A DNA stretch of 64,000 nt, taken from positions 30,973,001 through 31,037,000 of the forward strand of contig NC_134013.1 in assembly GCF_040712315.1 (NCBI RefSeq), read 5' to 3'. Of the stretch, positions 11,623 to 22,892 are shown in pieces. How positions within the stretch are numbered: position 1 is the stretch's first letter; every line of letters starts with the position of its first letter. The notes under the pieces were generated by a model. It saw nothing but the letters and a program-made list of their open reading frames with translations, searched no databases and was not told the DNA's origin. Origin of the DNA: Castanea sativa. Taxonomy: Eukaryota > Streptophyta > Magnoliopsida > Fagales > Fagaceae. A program made the translations under genes and the position numbers.

Positions 11623-12085
11623 CTATGGTCATACCGCACTACCCCGAGAAGATCAACTGGGGAAACCCCCTTCTCCATGACATATGGAGTGGAGGCAGTT
11701 ATACTCATGGAAATGGAATTCCTGACAATGAGAACTGATCAGTTTAAAGAGCATAACAATGATGGTCAGCTTTGCGCAAGTCTGGATGGGCCGAGGAGAA
11801 AAGAGAGATGGCAACTATAAAACTGGCCCACTACCAACACAAGCTGAGGCAAAGTTACAATAAAAAGGTGAAGTCACGGTCACTCGTGCCAGGGGACCTT
11901 GTCCTTAGGAAAGTGGTCGGAAATATGAAAAACCCATCCTGGGGCAAATTGGGGCCAAATTGGGAAGGCCTTTATCGCGTCACCTCAATAGTAGGCATAA
12001 GTGCATTTAGACTAGAGGATTTAGATGGAAACACTGTACTATGACCTTGGAATGTAAGTAATTTGAAAAGATATTACTATTAATG
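11623..12085 (+). pseudogene. Element A integrase C-terminal part
   Basis: Continues the integrase cut at 2455: YRTTPRRSTGETPFSMTYG, then after a frameshift HYQHKLRQSYNKKVKSR, VLRKVVGN, GKLGPNWEGLYRVTSI and WNVSNLKRYY, the usual end of Tat pol. The same block ends element C pol (47585). A stop interrupts the tail before WNVSNL. Confidence 0.85.
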
Positions 12086-12120
12086 CAAGTATATCTCATT
12101 TAATGGCTTAGCCTGCCAGA

Positions 12121-12939
12121 ATGTTCCACACTGACATTGAGGAGCAAATAGTAAAGGAGGTGAAGAAGTTGCTGACGACGGGTTTCATTAGGCCCATCCA
12201 GCATCCATGCTGGTTGTCCAACATTATGCCAATAAAGAAGAAGAATGGGCAAATAAGGTGTTGTGTAGATTTTAGAAATCTCAATAGAGCTTGCCCAAAA
12301 GATGAATTCTCGCTGCCAAACATGGACCTGTTGATGGACTTTGCAGTAAGAAAAGCCATGTTTTCATTCATGGATGGATTCAGCGAATATAATCAGATCC
12401 GAATGGTGCTGAAGGACGCGGAGAAAACTATTTTTAGGACACCCATACGCAATTTCTACTATACTGTGATGCCTTTCAAGTTGAAAAATGCGGGCAGAAC
12501 CTACCAGCGCACCATGACGGCCATATTCCACGACATGATACACCGAGAGCTAGAAGACTATGTGAATGACATAGTTGTGAAGTTAAAAAGATGAGAAGAT
12601 CATGTCCGAATCTTGAGAAAGGTGTTTGAAAGGTGTCGAACCTTCAAGTTAAGAATGAATCCCCTCAAATGTGCCTTTGGAGTATCTTCTGGGAAATTTT
12701 TGGGTTTCCTGGTCCATAACAAGGGAATAGACGCGGACCTAGCCAAAGCCACAACCATAGCAACCATGAAGCCACCTACCATGGTAAAAGAACTGAAGAG
12801 TTTCTTGGGGAAAGTTTCATACATTCGAAGCTGTATCCCTGGTTTGGCGTCAATCATTGTGGCCTTCGCCAAGTTACTCAAGAAGGGACAAGGCTTCGAG
12901 TGGGGAGAGGCGCAGCAGACGACCTTTAGAAGGTTATAG
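12121..12939 (+). pseudogene. Element B reverse transcriptase
   Basis: First frame (to 12594) reads TGFIRPIQHPCWLSNIMP, KKKNGQIRCCVDFRNLNRA, SFMDGFSEYNQI and VMPFKLKNAGRTYQRTM. The active site is YVND instead of YVDD. A stop at about 12592 is followed in the same direction by KCAFGVSSGKFLGF, LKSFLGKVSYIRSCIP and LLKKGQGFEW, the thumb and connection. Dead by the catalytic change and stops. Confidence 0.85.
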
Positions 12940-12945
12940 TAGATT

Positions 12946-13720
12946 ATGATGAACCTTTCTACAGTGCATGCCCCGATCCGCAAAAGGCCACTACTGTTCT
13001 ACTTAGCCATTAGCTCGTATGCCATAGGCGCGTTGATCGCCCAAGTGGATGGAAGCGGTGTTGAGCAACCAGTCTACTATATTAGCCATGCTCTAAAAGA
13101 CGCGGAGACTCACTATCCTAGAGCAAAAAAAGCATGCTTGGCAATAGTATATGCTTCGTAGGGGCTACGCCATTACTTCCTAGGCTACGAGGTATGGCTG
13201 ATGGCAAAGTCTCACGCAATCAACACTCTGCTGCAGCAGCCGATCCTCTTTGGAAGGATATCCCAGTGGTTGTTATAGTTGTCACAGTATGATTTTAAGG
13301 CGGGAATGCCCAAAGCAGTGAAAAGTCAAGCCATAGCAGACTTATTGGCACAATTCCCAAGAGAAGAGGAATTCCCGCAGGATGATGAAGTTCCAAGGGA
13401 GGTAGCCACAGCAGAAATAATCAAGGAGTAATGGGTAATGAACTTTGATGGATCCTCGACTGCCCACTCAAGAGGCACGGGTATAGTCCTATATCATGAA
13501 GAAGACAAGGCTGTAGTGCTCCCATTCAAATTGGAATTTCCTTGCTCAAAAAATACTACAAAATATGAGGCTTATCTTACTAGGCTAGCCACAACCCTTG
13601 AAATGGGGGTTAAACATTTAAAGGTGATAGGTGACTCCAACCTAGTAGTCTGCCAGACCAAAGGAAGCTTCTCTTTGAAGGAGCCCAGCTTAGCCCCGTA
13701 CAAGACAATGGCCTAGAAGA
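12946..13720 (+). pseudogene. Element B RNase H and archaeal-type RNase H
   Basis: 12946-13161 gives LFYLAISSYAIGALIAQ, VEQPVYYISHAL and AETHYPRAKKACLAIV (first RNase H). After stops at 13159 and 13276, 13438-13716 gives NFDGSSTAHSRGTGIVL, NTTKYEAYLT and KVIGDSNLVVCQ (second RNase H, with the D, E and D positions still present). Dual RNase H marks the Tat lineage. Confidence 0.8.
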
Positions 13721-13788
13721 TGGAGGAAAAGTTCTCAACATTCAAAATAGAGCACACTCTAAGGACTAAAAATTAGTACGCAAACGCG

Positions 13789-14639
13789 TTGGTAGCACTG
13801 AGGTCACAAATAGCATTTGAAGGAAGCAACACCAAGATAGAAGTCAGCAAACAGAAGGAGTCCATTATTGAAATGCTGAAGGAGAGATTCCAAGAAGAAA
13901 CATGTGAAAAGGATTGGAGGATTCCCATAAAGGAAGCCTTGATGAAAGAAGAATGTATGGCAGAATTTAAGGCATTGAAAGACTACGCCCTGGTGAAAGG
14001 AGAATTGTACCGCCGGATGCTGGGAGGAATCCCGTCAAGATGTGTGGGGCAAGAGGAAGCCCAAAAAAAGTTGAGGGAAGTCCATGATAGAACCTGCGGG
14101 GTCTGTGAAGAAGTTAGCATTTACCGCACACTCTAAAGGGCGGGTTTCTATTGGCCAAGTATGGGTAGTGACGCTAACCAAGTCCAAACCCAATGCGAGA
14201 CCTGTCAGCTTGCAGCAGACAAGGAGGAAAGCTATGCTATTTTCATCAGCAAGGATTGGAGGAACCCGTTTGTGTAACACCTGGCAGAGCGCGTCCTACT
14301 GCACAAACATGGTGAAAGGTATAAGCTTAAAAGGTTGGCAACGCACTACTTTTTGCATGACGGGGTCCCTTTCAAGAAAGGGTATGATGGAGACCAATTA
14401 CGATGTTTGGGTTCTGAAGAAGCAAAGGAAATGATAAAGGAGGTACATGCAAGAGAATGCAGGGAGCACCAAGGAAAGAAAAAGTTGTACAGAGGTCTGC
14501 TGCAGATGGGTTATTACTGGCCCACCATGAAAAGAGACACATCAAAATTTGTGAAGAAGTGTCACAGTTGTAAAGTACAAGTCAACTTAATTCACACTCA
14601 CCCACAGAACTTGCATAGCATGGTCACACCATGGCCCTT
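13789..14639 (+). pseudogene. Element B linker and integrase zinc finger
   Basis: Frames give the linker after RNase H (ALVKGELYRRMLGG), a duplicated-looking finger region (about 14080-14220), then HYFLHDGVPFKKGYDGDQL with EVHARECREHQG and GYYWPTMKRD...CHSC, the HHCC finger. It ends in VTPWPF, where the integrase core should begin but other DNA starts. Confidence 0.75.
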
Positions 14640-14969
14640 CTATATACATCCCCCCAAACCTAAACCAAACATTGTCCTCAATGTTAAAAATAATACTCTC
14701 AAATCTATGTCTTGAATGAAAAGAGAACAAAAAAAAAATTAATATGCAACATGAGAACCAAGTAGAAACAAGTAAGGTAAGGAGAAGGAGGAGACGTACC
14801 TTGATCAAGCTGATTGTTATAAATTTTAATTTCTGTCAAATATCAGCTAGAACAAAAGAGAATAAAACTAAAAAAGAAAATAAACACAAATATTAATCTA
14901 AAAATAGAAAATGAACAAGAAAAAGAAAGAAAGAAAAAAAAATTGCAAACCTGATAAACACAACTGGGA
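14640..14969 (-). other. Athila 3' untranslated remnant
   Basis: Contains, on the minus strand, the ACATTGAGGACAATGT-type inverted motif followed by a TTTGGGGGGA run (14650-14690), a hallmark after Athila pol. The rest is A-rich with no gene. The element ends here without a 3' LTR. Confidence 0.65.
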
Positions 14970-16775
14970 TTAATCCTGATAAACAGGATCATCCAAGAGG
15001 ACTTCTTCAACTTCTGGAGGCTCAAGTTCTAAAAATGGTTTCAAACGTTGGCCATTAACTTTAAACATATCACCATTTTTAGGATTCTCAATCTCAATAG
15101 CACCATGGGGATAAACAGTGCGAACTATGAATGGACCAGTCCATCGAGATCGTAACTTGCCTGGATCAAAAACATGTTGGGAAGCTTTTGTAGTGTCTTC
15201 CAAGTGAATTCTTTGCATAACCACATAGGAACTAATACCCTTAATATCAGCAATTTTCCAACCTATAGCTTCCTTGTGCTCTTGAATTATACTTATCAAT
15301 TGGTGTTCCCATAAGTCATCCAACTTTGGTGGTTCTACAGTAGATGGGAGTGGAGATGAAGAAAGTGGAAGAGGGACCACTTTTGGCTGCCAGCTATCAG
15401 TACTTAAGAGAGGAACAGAATCCAACAATGCATTGACTTCCTCAATTGATTTTTCAATATCCAAATTGCAATAAAAAAGGGTTAAGCAATCCTTTAGGGG
15501 ATCCTCACAACTTGATTGTATGAAAGTATCATGGACTAGGTTCCCAATCATGTTAACCTCACATATATTCTCATTATCTGGTACTTGCTTACTTATGTCA
15601 AAGATATTAAGCTCAACAGTCATATTTCCAAAAGAAATCTTCATCACACCACTTCGACAATTGATCAAAGCATTGGATGTGGCTAAGAAAGGGCGACCCA
15701 AACTGACATGGATTTGTGTATTGGCATTTAGAGCAGGCTCAGTTTCTAACACAACAAAATCAACAGGAAAATAGAATGCATCCACCTTAATCAGCACATC
15801 CTCAACAATACCTCTAGGGATTTTCACAGACCTATCAACTAATTGAAGTGTCATGGTTGTTGGTTTTAACTCCCCCAAACCTAGCTGTAGATAAACTGAA
15901 TACGGCATTAAGTTCACACTTGCCCCCAAATCTAGCAAAGCTCGCTCAATGAGGCTATCCCCAATCTTGCATGAAATTGTAGGGGATCCTGGGTCCTTAC
16001 ATTTCACTGGATATTTATTCTGAATAATTGAACTGACTTGCTCTGTCAAAAATGCCTTTTTAGGGACATTTTTCTTTCTCTTCATTGTCACAAGATCTTT
16101 TAGAAACTTGGCATAAGCAGGAACTTGCTGAATTGCATCAAGAAATGGAATGTTTATTTGCACTTGCTTAAAAACCTCTAAAATGTCTCCAAATTGTGCA
16201 CTTTTCTGAGGACTGATTAACCTTTGAGGAAATGGAGCTTTAGGAACAAACCTTTTATCAAGGGGGGAACTAAGATCCTGAATTGGAATGGAGGGTGGGT
16301 TGTCCTTCTTTTCTCCATGATCATCATGTGAACTATGAGTACCTTTTTCCTTTAACACAATATTTTCATCATCCTCCACTTCTGGCATTTTTACTTGATT
16401 ATCAACTTGCTTACCAGACCTAAGGGTAGTAATAGACTGAACATGTTCTTGTCCATGAAAAGAACTAGAAGAACCATTGATGGCATACTGTCCTTTTAGG
16501 TTAGGTATAGGTTGACTAGGAAACTTTCCTTTTTCCCTCTCTCCAACTTGGGTTGCTAACTGGCCAACTTGATTTTCCAACTTTGAAATAGTTTGAGTAT
16601 TCAAATGGGTGGAACTTTTCATCTCTTGAATGGCTTGACTAGTTGATTGCATGAAAGTTTTGAGAGACTCCTCCAAAGATGATTGTTGTCTTGGTGGTGC
16701 TACAAACTGAGGTGTTGATTGAGGAATGGGAGGATATGCTTGAGTAGGTGGACGAAATTGACTTTGTTGATGCAC
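14970..16775 (-). pseudogene. Athila gag C-terminus, protease, integrase-tail fusion
   Basis: 601 open codons. Residues ~1-170 are the Gln/Ser/Pro-rich gag linker. Residues ~250-390 are an aspartic protease with [14 protein letters not shown] in place of the usual DSG/DTG, as normal for Athila, plus LGRPFL. At ~490-520 the start of RT appears ([12 protein letters not shown], then VMQRIHLED). Within about ten residues it jumps to the integrase tail ([25 protein letters not shown]). The junction lies near 15165-15195 and keeps the frame open, so roughly 3 kb of pol is missing without a stop. It is the direct continuation of the gag ORF at 16839, separated by one TGA. Confidence 0.85.
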
Positions 16776-16838
16776 TTGTTGTCCACCTACATTTGTGGGA
16801 GGCTGATTTTGCCTCCATGAGAAATTAGGATGGTTCCT

Positions 16839-17846
16839 TCAATTTGGATTGTATGTCTCTGAAAATGGACTAGCAAATGGTTTTCCATAATTATTCAGTG
16901 CATTTGCTTGCTCAGTATAAAAATTAGGGTACCCAGCTGTGGAAGGACACATTTGTGTTGTATGCATAGGACTTGCACAAATAGAACATGTTTCACTTTG
17001 AACTTGATTGACAGAATTCATCCCTCTACCTAAAGCTAAAGCCTCAACCTTACGAGTGAGATTGTCCAAAAAATCTTCACTGACTTCATACAATCCTCCT
17101 TTCTTAATTGCAGGGGCAGATCTCTCTTTATGGTTGGAAAAATCCCATTGCTGTGAACTTTCAAAAAATTTCTCAAGAAATTTGTATGCCTCATCATCTA
17201 CAAGACTCAAAAATCCACCACCATTCATGGACTCAATCATGTTACGATTAGTCTGAGTCAAACCATTATAAAAATATTGTACTAGTCTCCATGTTTCAAA
17301 ACCATGATAGGGACACTTTAAGATCAAGTCCTTAAATCTCTCCCAACTCTCATAAAATTTCTCTTGTTCATCTTGATAAAAATCTACAATTTCTCTCCTC
17401 AAAGCATTGGTCTTGGCCATTGGAAAAAATTTAGAGAGGAATTTTGTGACCAATAGTTCCCATGAAGTGATAGATCTAGGTGACAAAGAATTAAGCCATG
17501 CTTTTGCCTTATCCTTCAAGGAAAAAGGGAATAAACGCAAGCGAACAGACTCATCAGTGAAATTCTGGAACTTACAAGTAGCACAAATCTCAAGAAAATC
17601 CTTCACATGCATATAAGGATCTTCTCTATCCAATCCATGAAAAGTAGGAAGAAGATGGATTATTTGTGGCTTTAACTCAAAATGTGCAGCAATGGTTGCA
17701 GGCAATACTATGCAAGATGGAGGGTTGGTGGTTATGGGTGAGAACAACTCCCTAAGAGTTTTTGAATCATCTCCTGTTTCTCCCATTGTAGATGAATAAT
17801 CAAAACTAACAAGACGATTTTCTTTATCACATATCCAAGTTCTCAT
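16839..17846 (-). pseudogene. Athila gag (capsid region)
   Basis: 335 codons from ATG 17846. Shows the plant retrotransposon gag fold signature: HPF-like HLLPTFHGLDREDPYMHVKD, RLRLFPFSLKDKAKAWLNSL, WELLVTKFLSKFFP and LIQCFYNGL-like VQYFYNGLTQTNRNMIE. A short CSICASPMHTTQMCP cysteine motif is near the end. The stop at 16839 probably arose by TGG to TGA, because the next codons continue the conserved RNHPNFSW block. Apart from this stop, gag-pro is open for over 900 codons. Confidence 0.85.
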
Positions 17847-17949
17847 ACACCATGTACAAAGAATTTTTTTTTTTTTTTTAAATAAAATATAACTACAACT
17901 AGTAGAAGAAAAAATTCAATTAACCTAATTTATTTTCCTAACCAAGTTC

Positions 17950-17970
17950 TCGGCAACGGCGCCAAAAACT
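17950..17970 (-). other. Athila primer-binding site
   Basis: On the minus strand, directly after the LTR, TTTTTGGCGCCGTTGCCGAG. This GGCGCCGTTGCC core is the usual Athila primer site. Confidence 0.8.
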
Positions 17971-19485
17971 TGTTGTGAAATTTTAAAATACTCGCAAGTG
18001 TACGAACCGTACCGAAGTATAGTTTGACAAGAACGAGGTCGAACCCACAGAAACTTGAATGAATGTAGGAAAATTAATTAAATCTTAACCAAATTAATTC
18101 TAATCTAGTTTAATAAAAATTGGTTGTTTTGAAAGTAAATAAACTAAGCAAATAATAAAATTAAGCAAATAGTTAAACTAAGCAAAAGATATAAAACAAT
18201 AAAAAGATGTAAACAATCAAGGGAAAGGAATTAAGGTTTTGGAATCCGTGTTGTAAGTCATATTAACATATATTTATGATCATTAATTTTTCCCAACTAC
18301 TACATGATAATCTAGAAATCAATCTTGCTATCATGGAAAATATTCTCATTAAAATCCTTATTTTAAAAATTCAAAAGCATGTTCTTCTTCGCTTCTTAAG
18401 TATAAAATCAAATCATCAATTGTATCTATAGCCAAACAAATCACAAGATATATCCAATTCTAAAAATCAAATCATAAATTGTATCCATTGACAGATAAAT
18501 CACAAGCGATATCCAATTTTATAATCAAGAATTAACAAACCAAACATTCAATTAATTAAGACAAATCCTAAATCATGAGAAAAACATGATTGAACTCATA
18601 TCTAGAATCTCATCTTAGTAAATTGATATGAAGCAAGAACAATTTAAATCGTTAAAGAACAACTATTGTGGGAGAAATCAAATCACATAAATATTACTAA
18701 TAATCCTTAACAAGGTTTCATCCTCAACCCTAATTATAAATTTAGCTACTCAAAGTAATTAAAATAAAACACAAGAATAAAATACTAAACATTAAACTAG
18801 ATAAATAAAATAAAACTAACTGTCATGGAAGAAAACCAAAGAAGTAGCCGCACTCTCTATGTTCAGCCCCTAGCCCTAGCACTGGCCTCCCTTGAATTTT
18901 GCCCTAAAGAGCCTTTAAATAGGTCAAGGAATCCTATTACAAGTTGAATTCCCGTTTGGAGAAAATTCCAAATTTCTAGGCTTCACTTAACCGACAATTT
19001 TGGCCCATTTAACGTCAGAATTTGGACTTTTGGTAAACTACAAAGTTGTAGCCCTTTAAGGTAAATTTCCAGCCCAACTTGAATCATCTCGATTGTACAT
19101 CTGAGCCGAAAGTTATGCAAAAAATACTAACTGATATGCAGGCTGGAATCCAAATCCGAATTGAACTTGGATTTGATGCAAATTTCCTTTGATTCCCTGC
19201 TCCAATTGGACTTAAATTTAATTGGGTTGGTCTTCTTTAACTTCATCATGGCCCTTGTAAAAGTAAAGTCCATTAGCTTTCTTCTTTGCACAAATCCACT
19301 TATTTAATTCCATTCTCCTACAAAAGATAAATTCACGCAATAAGATTCAATTAAGCACAAAATTGATTATTCACCATTATTCCAAAACCAAATATAAAAT
19401 GCATGAATTACCTCAAAATAAGTATGATAATGCTTTCTAACAATGATATAAGTATGCAAAATTAAGCTATTATCATTGCACATCA
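17971..19485 (-). repeat. Athila 5' LTR
   Basis: About 1515 bp, TG...CA on the minus strand (starts TGATGTGCAATG, ends TTTCACAACA). A minus-strand TATTTAAA box lies at 18914-18921. The final part (GGGTTCGACCTCG...CACTTGCGAG, 18050-17990) resembles the end of the solo LTR at 21629-22892, so the two belong to related families. It is inserted next to the PMD gene; no partner LTR is found. Confidence 0.82.
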
Positions 19486-20029
19486 ACCTCATCAATGGAA
19501 AATGGCTAAAATGATACTATGCTTGAGAAAGAAAAGCATCATGTAGTCCTCTTGGAAGAAATAGTATCAATGAAGTTGTGCTCAATGTCATTCATCATGC
19601 TCCCCAATAACTTCAAGAAATGTTCCGTGGCAGAGCGACCGAGAAGAAAATCCTGCATGAAGTCCCACGGCTCCTATACACTGCCTCCAAATGGGAAGCA
19701 CACTCCCCAGGAACCCTGAAGCCGTGGAAATCAACATAAGGAGACCCAGCACCCCAGAAGTCCATAGGATCAAGATCGTTAACCTCGAGTTGGTCAAAGT
19801 GGGTGAAGAAAGCTGTAGCCTCGCTCACAGGATAAGGGACTGTAGTAGAGCTGCTGCCTACCTTAAACTGAGAGGGTGCTGCCACACTAGTAAGAATCGG
19901 GCCTGAAAATAGACATGGAATAAGACATAAGGAATGGATGAAATGGAAGAAACAAATCCACAACAGAGATAAGGAAAGAAATGGAAGGAAGAAAACATAC
20001 CAAGACCCGTAGAAGTGAAGGTTGTAGGT

Positions 20030-20125
20030 GTGGCAGAAACAGGTGCTGCAGGTGTGGCAGAAACAGGTGTTGCAAGTGCGGCAGAAACAGGTGTTGTAGG
20101 TGTGGCAGAAATAGGAACTGTAGTC
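20030..20125. repeat. 24-bp tandem repeat in the PMD gene
   Basis: Four copies of a GGTGTGGCAGAAACAGGTGT-type unit with small changes, encoding an Ala/Thr/Pro/Val-rich octapeptide repeat if read on the minus strand. Confidence 0.85.
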
Positions 20126-20872
20126 TTAGGCTCCTTAGGAATATCAATGATTGCATCAGAAAGTTATACAAATATATACAAAGAAAAAAGAGAAGAGATG
20201 GCGATAATAAAGAATGGGAGGGAAAGCCTAACAAGTGCAAGGAATGAGAACCCATAGCCTCGATCTCGTGCTCGCCACTGTCCTCCTTGTCAGAGTTCGA
20301 GACCCTTTTCTTCATGGTAGGCTCATCATTAGAATCCTCAAGAACCTTCTCAAATCCCTCATCAGAAGACAAATCTGCATCGGGCCCACGAGTGGCAGAA
20401 CTACGAATGGACGAGGGAGTGACCACTAGAGAAGACCCATCCTTTATAGCCTGAGATAAAGCCACAAAAGGATCATTGGTCGAGATAACAAGGGGTGTAG
20501 CAGGGGAAGCCCTTTCAGTCTGAGAAGTAGCCACAAGAGTAACCCCCTTCTGAGGAGTATGGGTCTCAATAGGAATGGAAGTAAGCTCACTAGCCCCTTC
20601 AGTTTGGGCACCCTCCTCTGTAGGACCAGGCTTGGCGAAAGGGATGAGAGTCTTGGCAAAAGCCCCCTGTGCAGTAGCGCAAGCAAAGGCCATGGCCTCA
20701 GCCACTACATCGGCCCCATCAAAGAAACCCTCCATGGGTGTGCCCATAGCAGCAGGGATCTCCTCAGTCGTGGGGTGATAAATGGAGATGGGCTCGGGGT
20801 CAACTTGAGGAACACAGAAAAATAAAAGAGAGCGAGGGGCAGAAGAAAAAAACGCATGATAAGAGGTGATGC

Positions 20873-20880
<8 letters not shown>

Positions 20881-20908
<28 letters not shown>
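20881..20908. repeat. (AC)n microsatellite
   Basis: ACAC run within the likely intron (about 20820-21170) of the antisense PMD gene. It produces hydrophobic Val-Cys frames on the minus strand that are not real proteins. Confidence 0.9.
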
Positions 20909-20909
<1 letters not shown>

Positions 20910-21628
20910 AAGAAAAAGGAGAGAAAGAAATAGGGCACATGATGACACATGGTAATGGGAACACATGCAAAAGGGAAAGGGAAAGACATACCTCCAACTC
21001 AGGCTCGCCAAGAAAGATAGGGCGGGTGGCAAAAGTATCCTCCTTATGCTTAGATTGCAAAAAAGATGGGACAAAAAAAAAGGAAGGAAATAAGAAAACA
21101 TGCATATGGGGTTAGCCGCAGAAAAAGCCTGAATAAGAAAAAATAAAGAAGAAGCAAAATTAGAGATAATATAATCTCCTCTCAGTGGTGGCAGATGAAT
21201 GGGGTATAGATGTCTTCCTCTTGTTGCCTCGGGTCCTACTAGAAGGAGGAGCATCAACTGATGGCCGCAGAGCAGCGGGCCTAGATTTGCTTGCAGTAGG
21301 GCACTTGTTGGAATGGGTATAAGCAAGAGGAGGAGGAGGAGAACTCTCCAAGACTATACCTATGGGAGGAAGGCCGCCCTCAAAAGGGACAATATCAGAA
21401 CAAGTCTCAGAGGAGTCATCACCTTTCTTAGCAGGCTTAGACTTGGCGGATAGAGACGCGCGAGTGTGGGAAGGTTTGTCACCTTCACTCTCTTCTCCCA
21501 ACTCGTAGGGAAATTACCAGCATACCAATACCACCCATTCTCCTCTACATCCCACTCAAATATAGCAAACTGACTCTGCTTCGTAGCATATGCCACCACA
21601 GACTTGGTGGGAAGAAGCAATTGAGGAT

Positions 21629-22892
21629 TGATAACGCCTTAAAATGTATACTTGTTATATATTTATGTGGGTGTTATCTCCTTATTATTATGCTTAATTT
21701 GTATAATTAAGCCATGATTTGCATTAGTCCCTATTATTTATCTTTACATAATTTCTTGAATAAGATGTCATTCATTGCATGTAATTTTCTACTTTTAGGA
21801 AATCATGTGAAAAAGATGAGTTTACAAGAGTCTGTAAGAGAATAGAGGCCAAACTAGACTTAAATAGGAGTTAAAGGACCATGCTTAAATGTATAAGGAG
21901 GTGAAACTGGAGTGCTTGGATCGTCTACCATGATTGGAAGCTTCAAATAATGAAAGAAATCAAAGAGGCAGAATCTGAAAAGGAAAAATCAGATTTGAGC
22001 ACTGATCAGTATTTTAGGCGTATATATCTCCTTAAAAATCCAATTGACATAAGGTTGAATGGGTTGGAACCGTGACTTAAATATCTACAACTTTATAGTT
22101 TTGAGTTTTTGGAAATTTACAATTTTTGAAGGCTGAAATTAACTCACAAGTTACTGCTGTAAATCTGGACGAAAATTAAAATAGTAATAGTTTTATTTTC
22201 TTTGGACACTTGGATGTTAGGGTTTTGAAGGGAGGCTATGTAGAACGAATTTGGTAGAGAAAACCTTGTATTTTCCTGTCTCTAATGCAGCTTAACTCTT
22301 TGCTAGGGCTAGGGGTTATGTTTCTTCTATACTGTATGAATATTCAATGTGATTCTTTCTAGGATTTTATCAACAACATATTTCATTGTTCAATTAGTTT
22401 TTATTTTTTTTTTATTTTATTTTATGTATTAGTACTTCCATGCTTTCAATAAGTTCAATCATGTTTTTCTTATAATTTAAATAAATTTCTAATGATTTCA
22501 AATAGAATGAGGTTTTAAAGTGAATGCGTTTTTCTGAAAACTTTTCTAATCGCATTATTAATCAAGGTTATCATGCGTTCTTGAATTGTCTTAGTTCAAC
22601 TGAATCATAAGTTTTTAATTGTATAAGAACAATCAATTATGAAATATATATTTTCTTAGATTACAAAGAATCTCATATCGATATTAGGGAAACACCCCGA
22701 TGCCTTGGTATTTACATTATTAATTTAAATAAATTTTTATTATTATTCTTGTTAACAATCACCAAGCAAAAATACTTTTCTTCTTCACCCAAATTGTTGT
22801 TTAATTATATTGTCTTTGAATTTACCTTGCTCCTTGTGGTTCGACCTCCGTACTCCGAGAATTATATTGCTACGATCTCCTGCACTTGGGAG
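21629..22892 (+). repeat. Solo LTR (Athila-like) inside the PMD gene
   Basis: Starts TGATAACGCCTT and ends near CACTTGGGAGT. The 7-bp word TGAGGAT lies before it (21622-21628, as TTGAGGAT) and after it (22893-22899), consistent with target duplication. Its last 90 bases resemble the Athila LTR end in opposite orientation. The expected terminal CA is missing, so the right border is approximate. Confidence 0.65.

Larger units (their letters stand above)
12119..14639 (+). mobile_element. Second Tat-type Ty3/gypsy pol remnant (element B)
   Basis: RT to integrase zinc finger of a different Tat family from A, in the same orientation and starting only about 35 bases after A ends, with no LTR between. 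Divergent motifs (RCCVDFRNLNRACPKD, GVSSGKFLGFLVHNKGI) separate it from A and C. It stops abruptly at 14639 after the integrase zinc finger; the catalytic core is missing and Athila-like sequence follows. It may be the pol of the element whose antisense ORF and 3' LTR lie at 19486-26991. Confidence 0.82.
14640..19485 (-). mobile_element. Athila-like Ty3/gypsy element, pol-deleted and 3'-truncated
   Basis: Reading leftward: an LTR (19485-17971), primer site, gag, protease, integrase C-terminal tail and a 3' untranslated segment. RT, RNase H and the integrase core are absent and no second LTR exists; the left edge abuts element B at about 14639. The protease [10 protein letters not shown] form, the tail [12 protein letters not shown] and the T/G-rich post-pol motif are typical of Athila. 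About 4.85 kb remain. Confidence 0.85.

Noticed and set aside
20705..21326. Long hydrophobic minus-strand frame resembling a membrane protein
   Set aside because: The hydrophobic part comes from an AC repeat and pyrimidine-rich intron of the PMD gene; only 20250-20815 looks like coding sequence.
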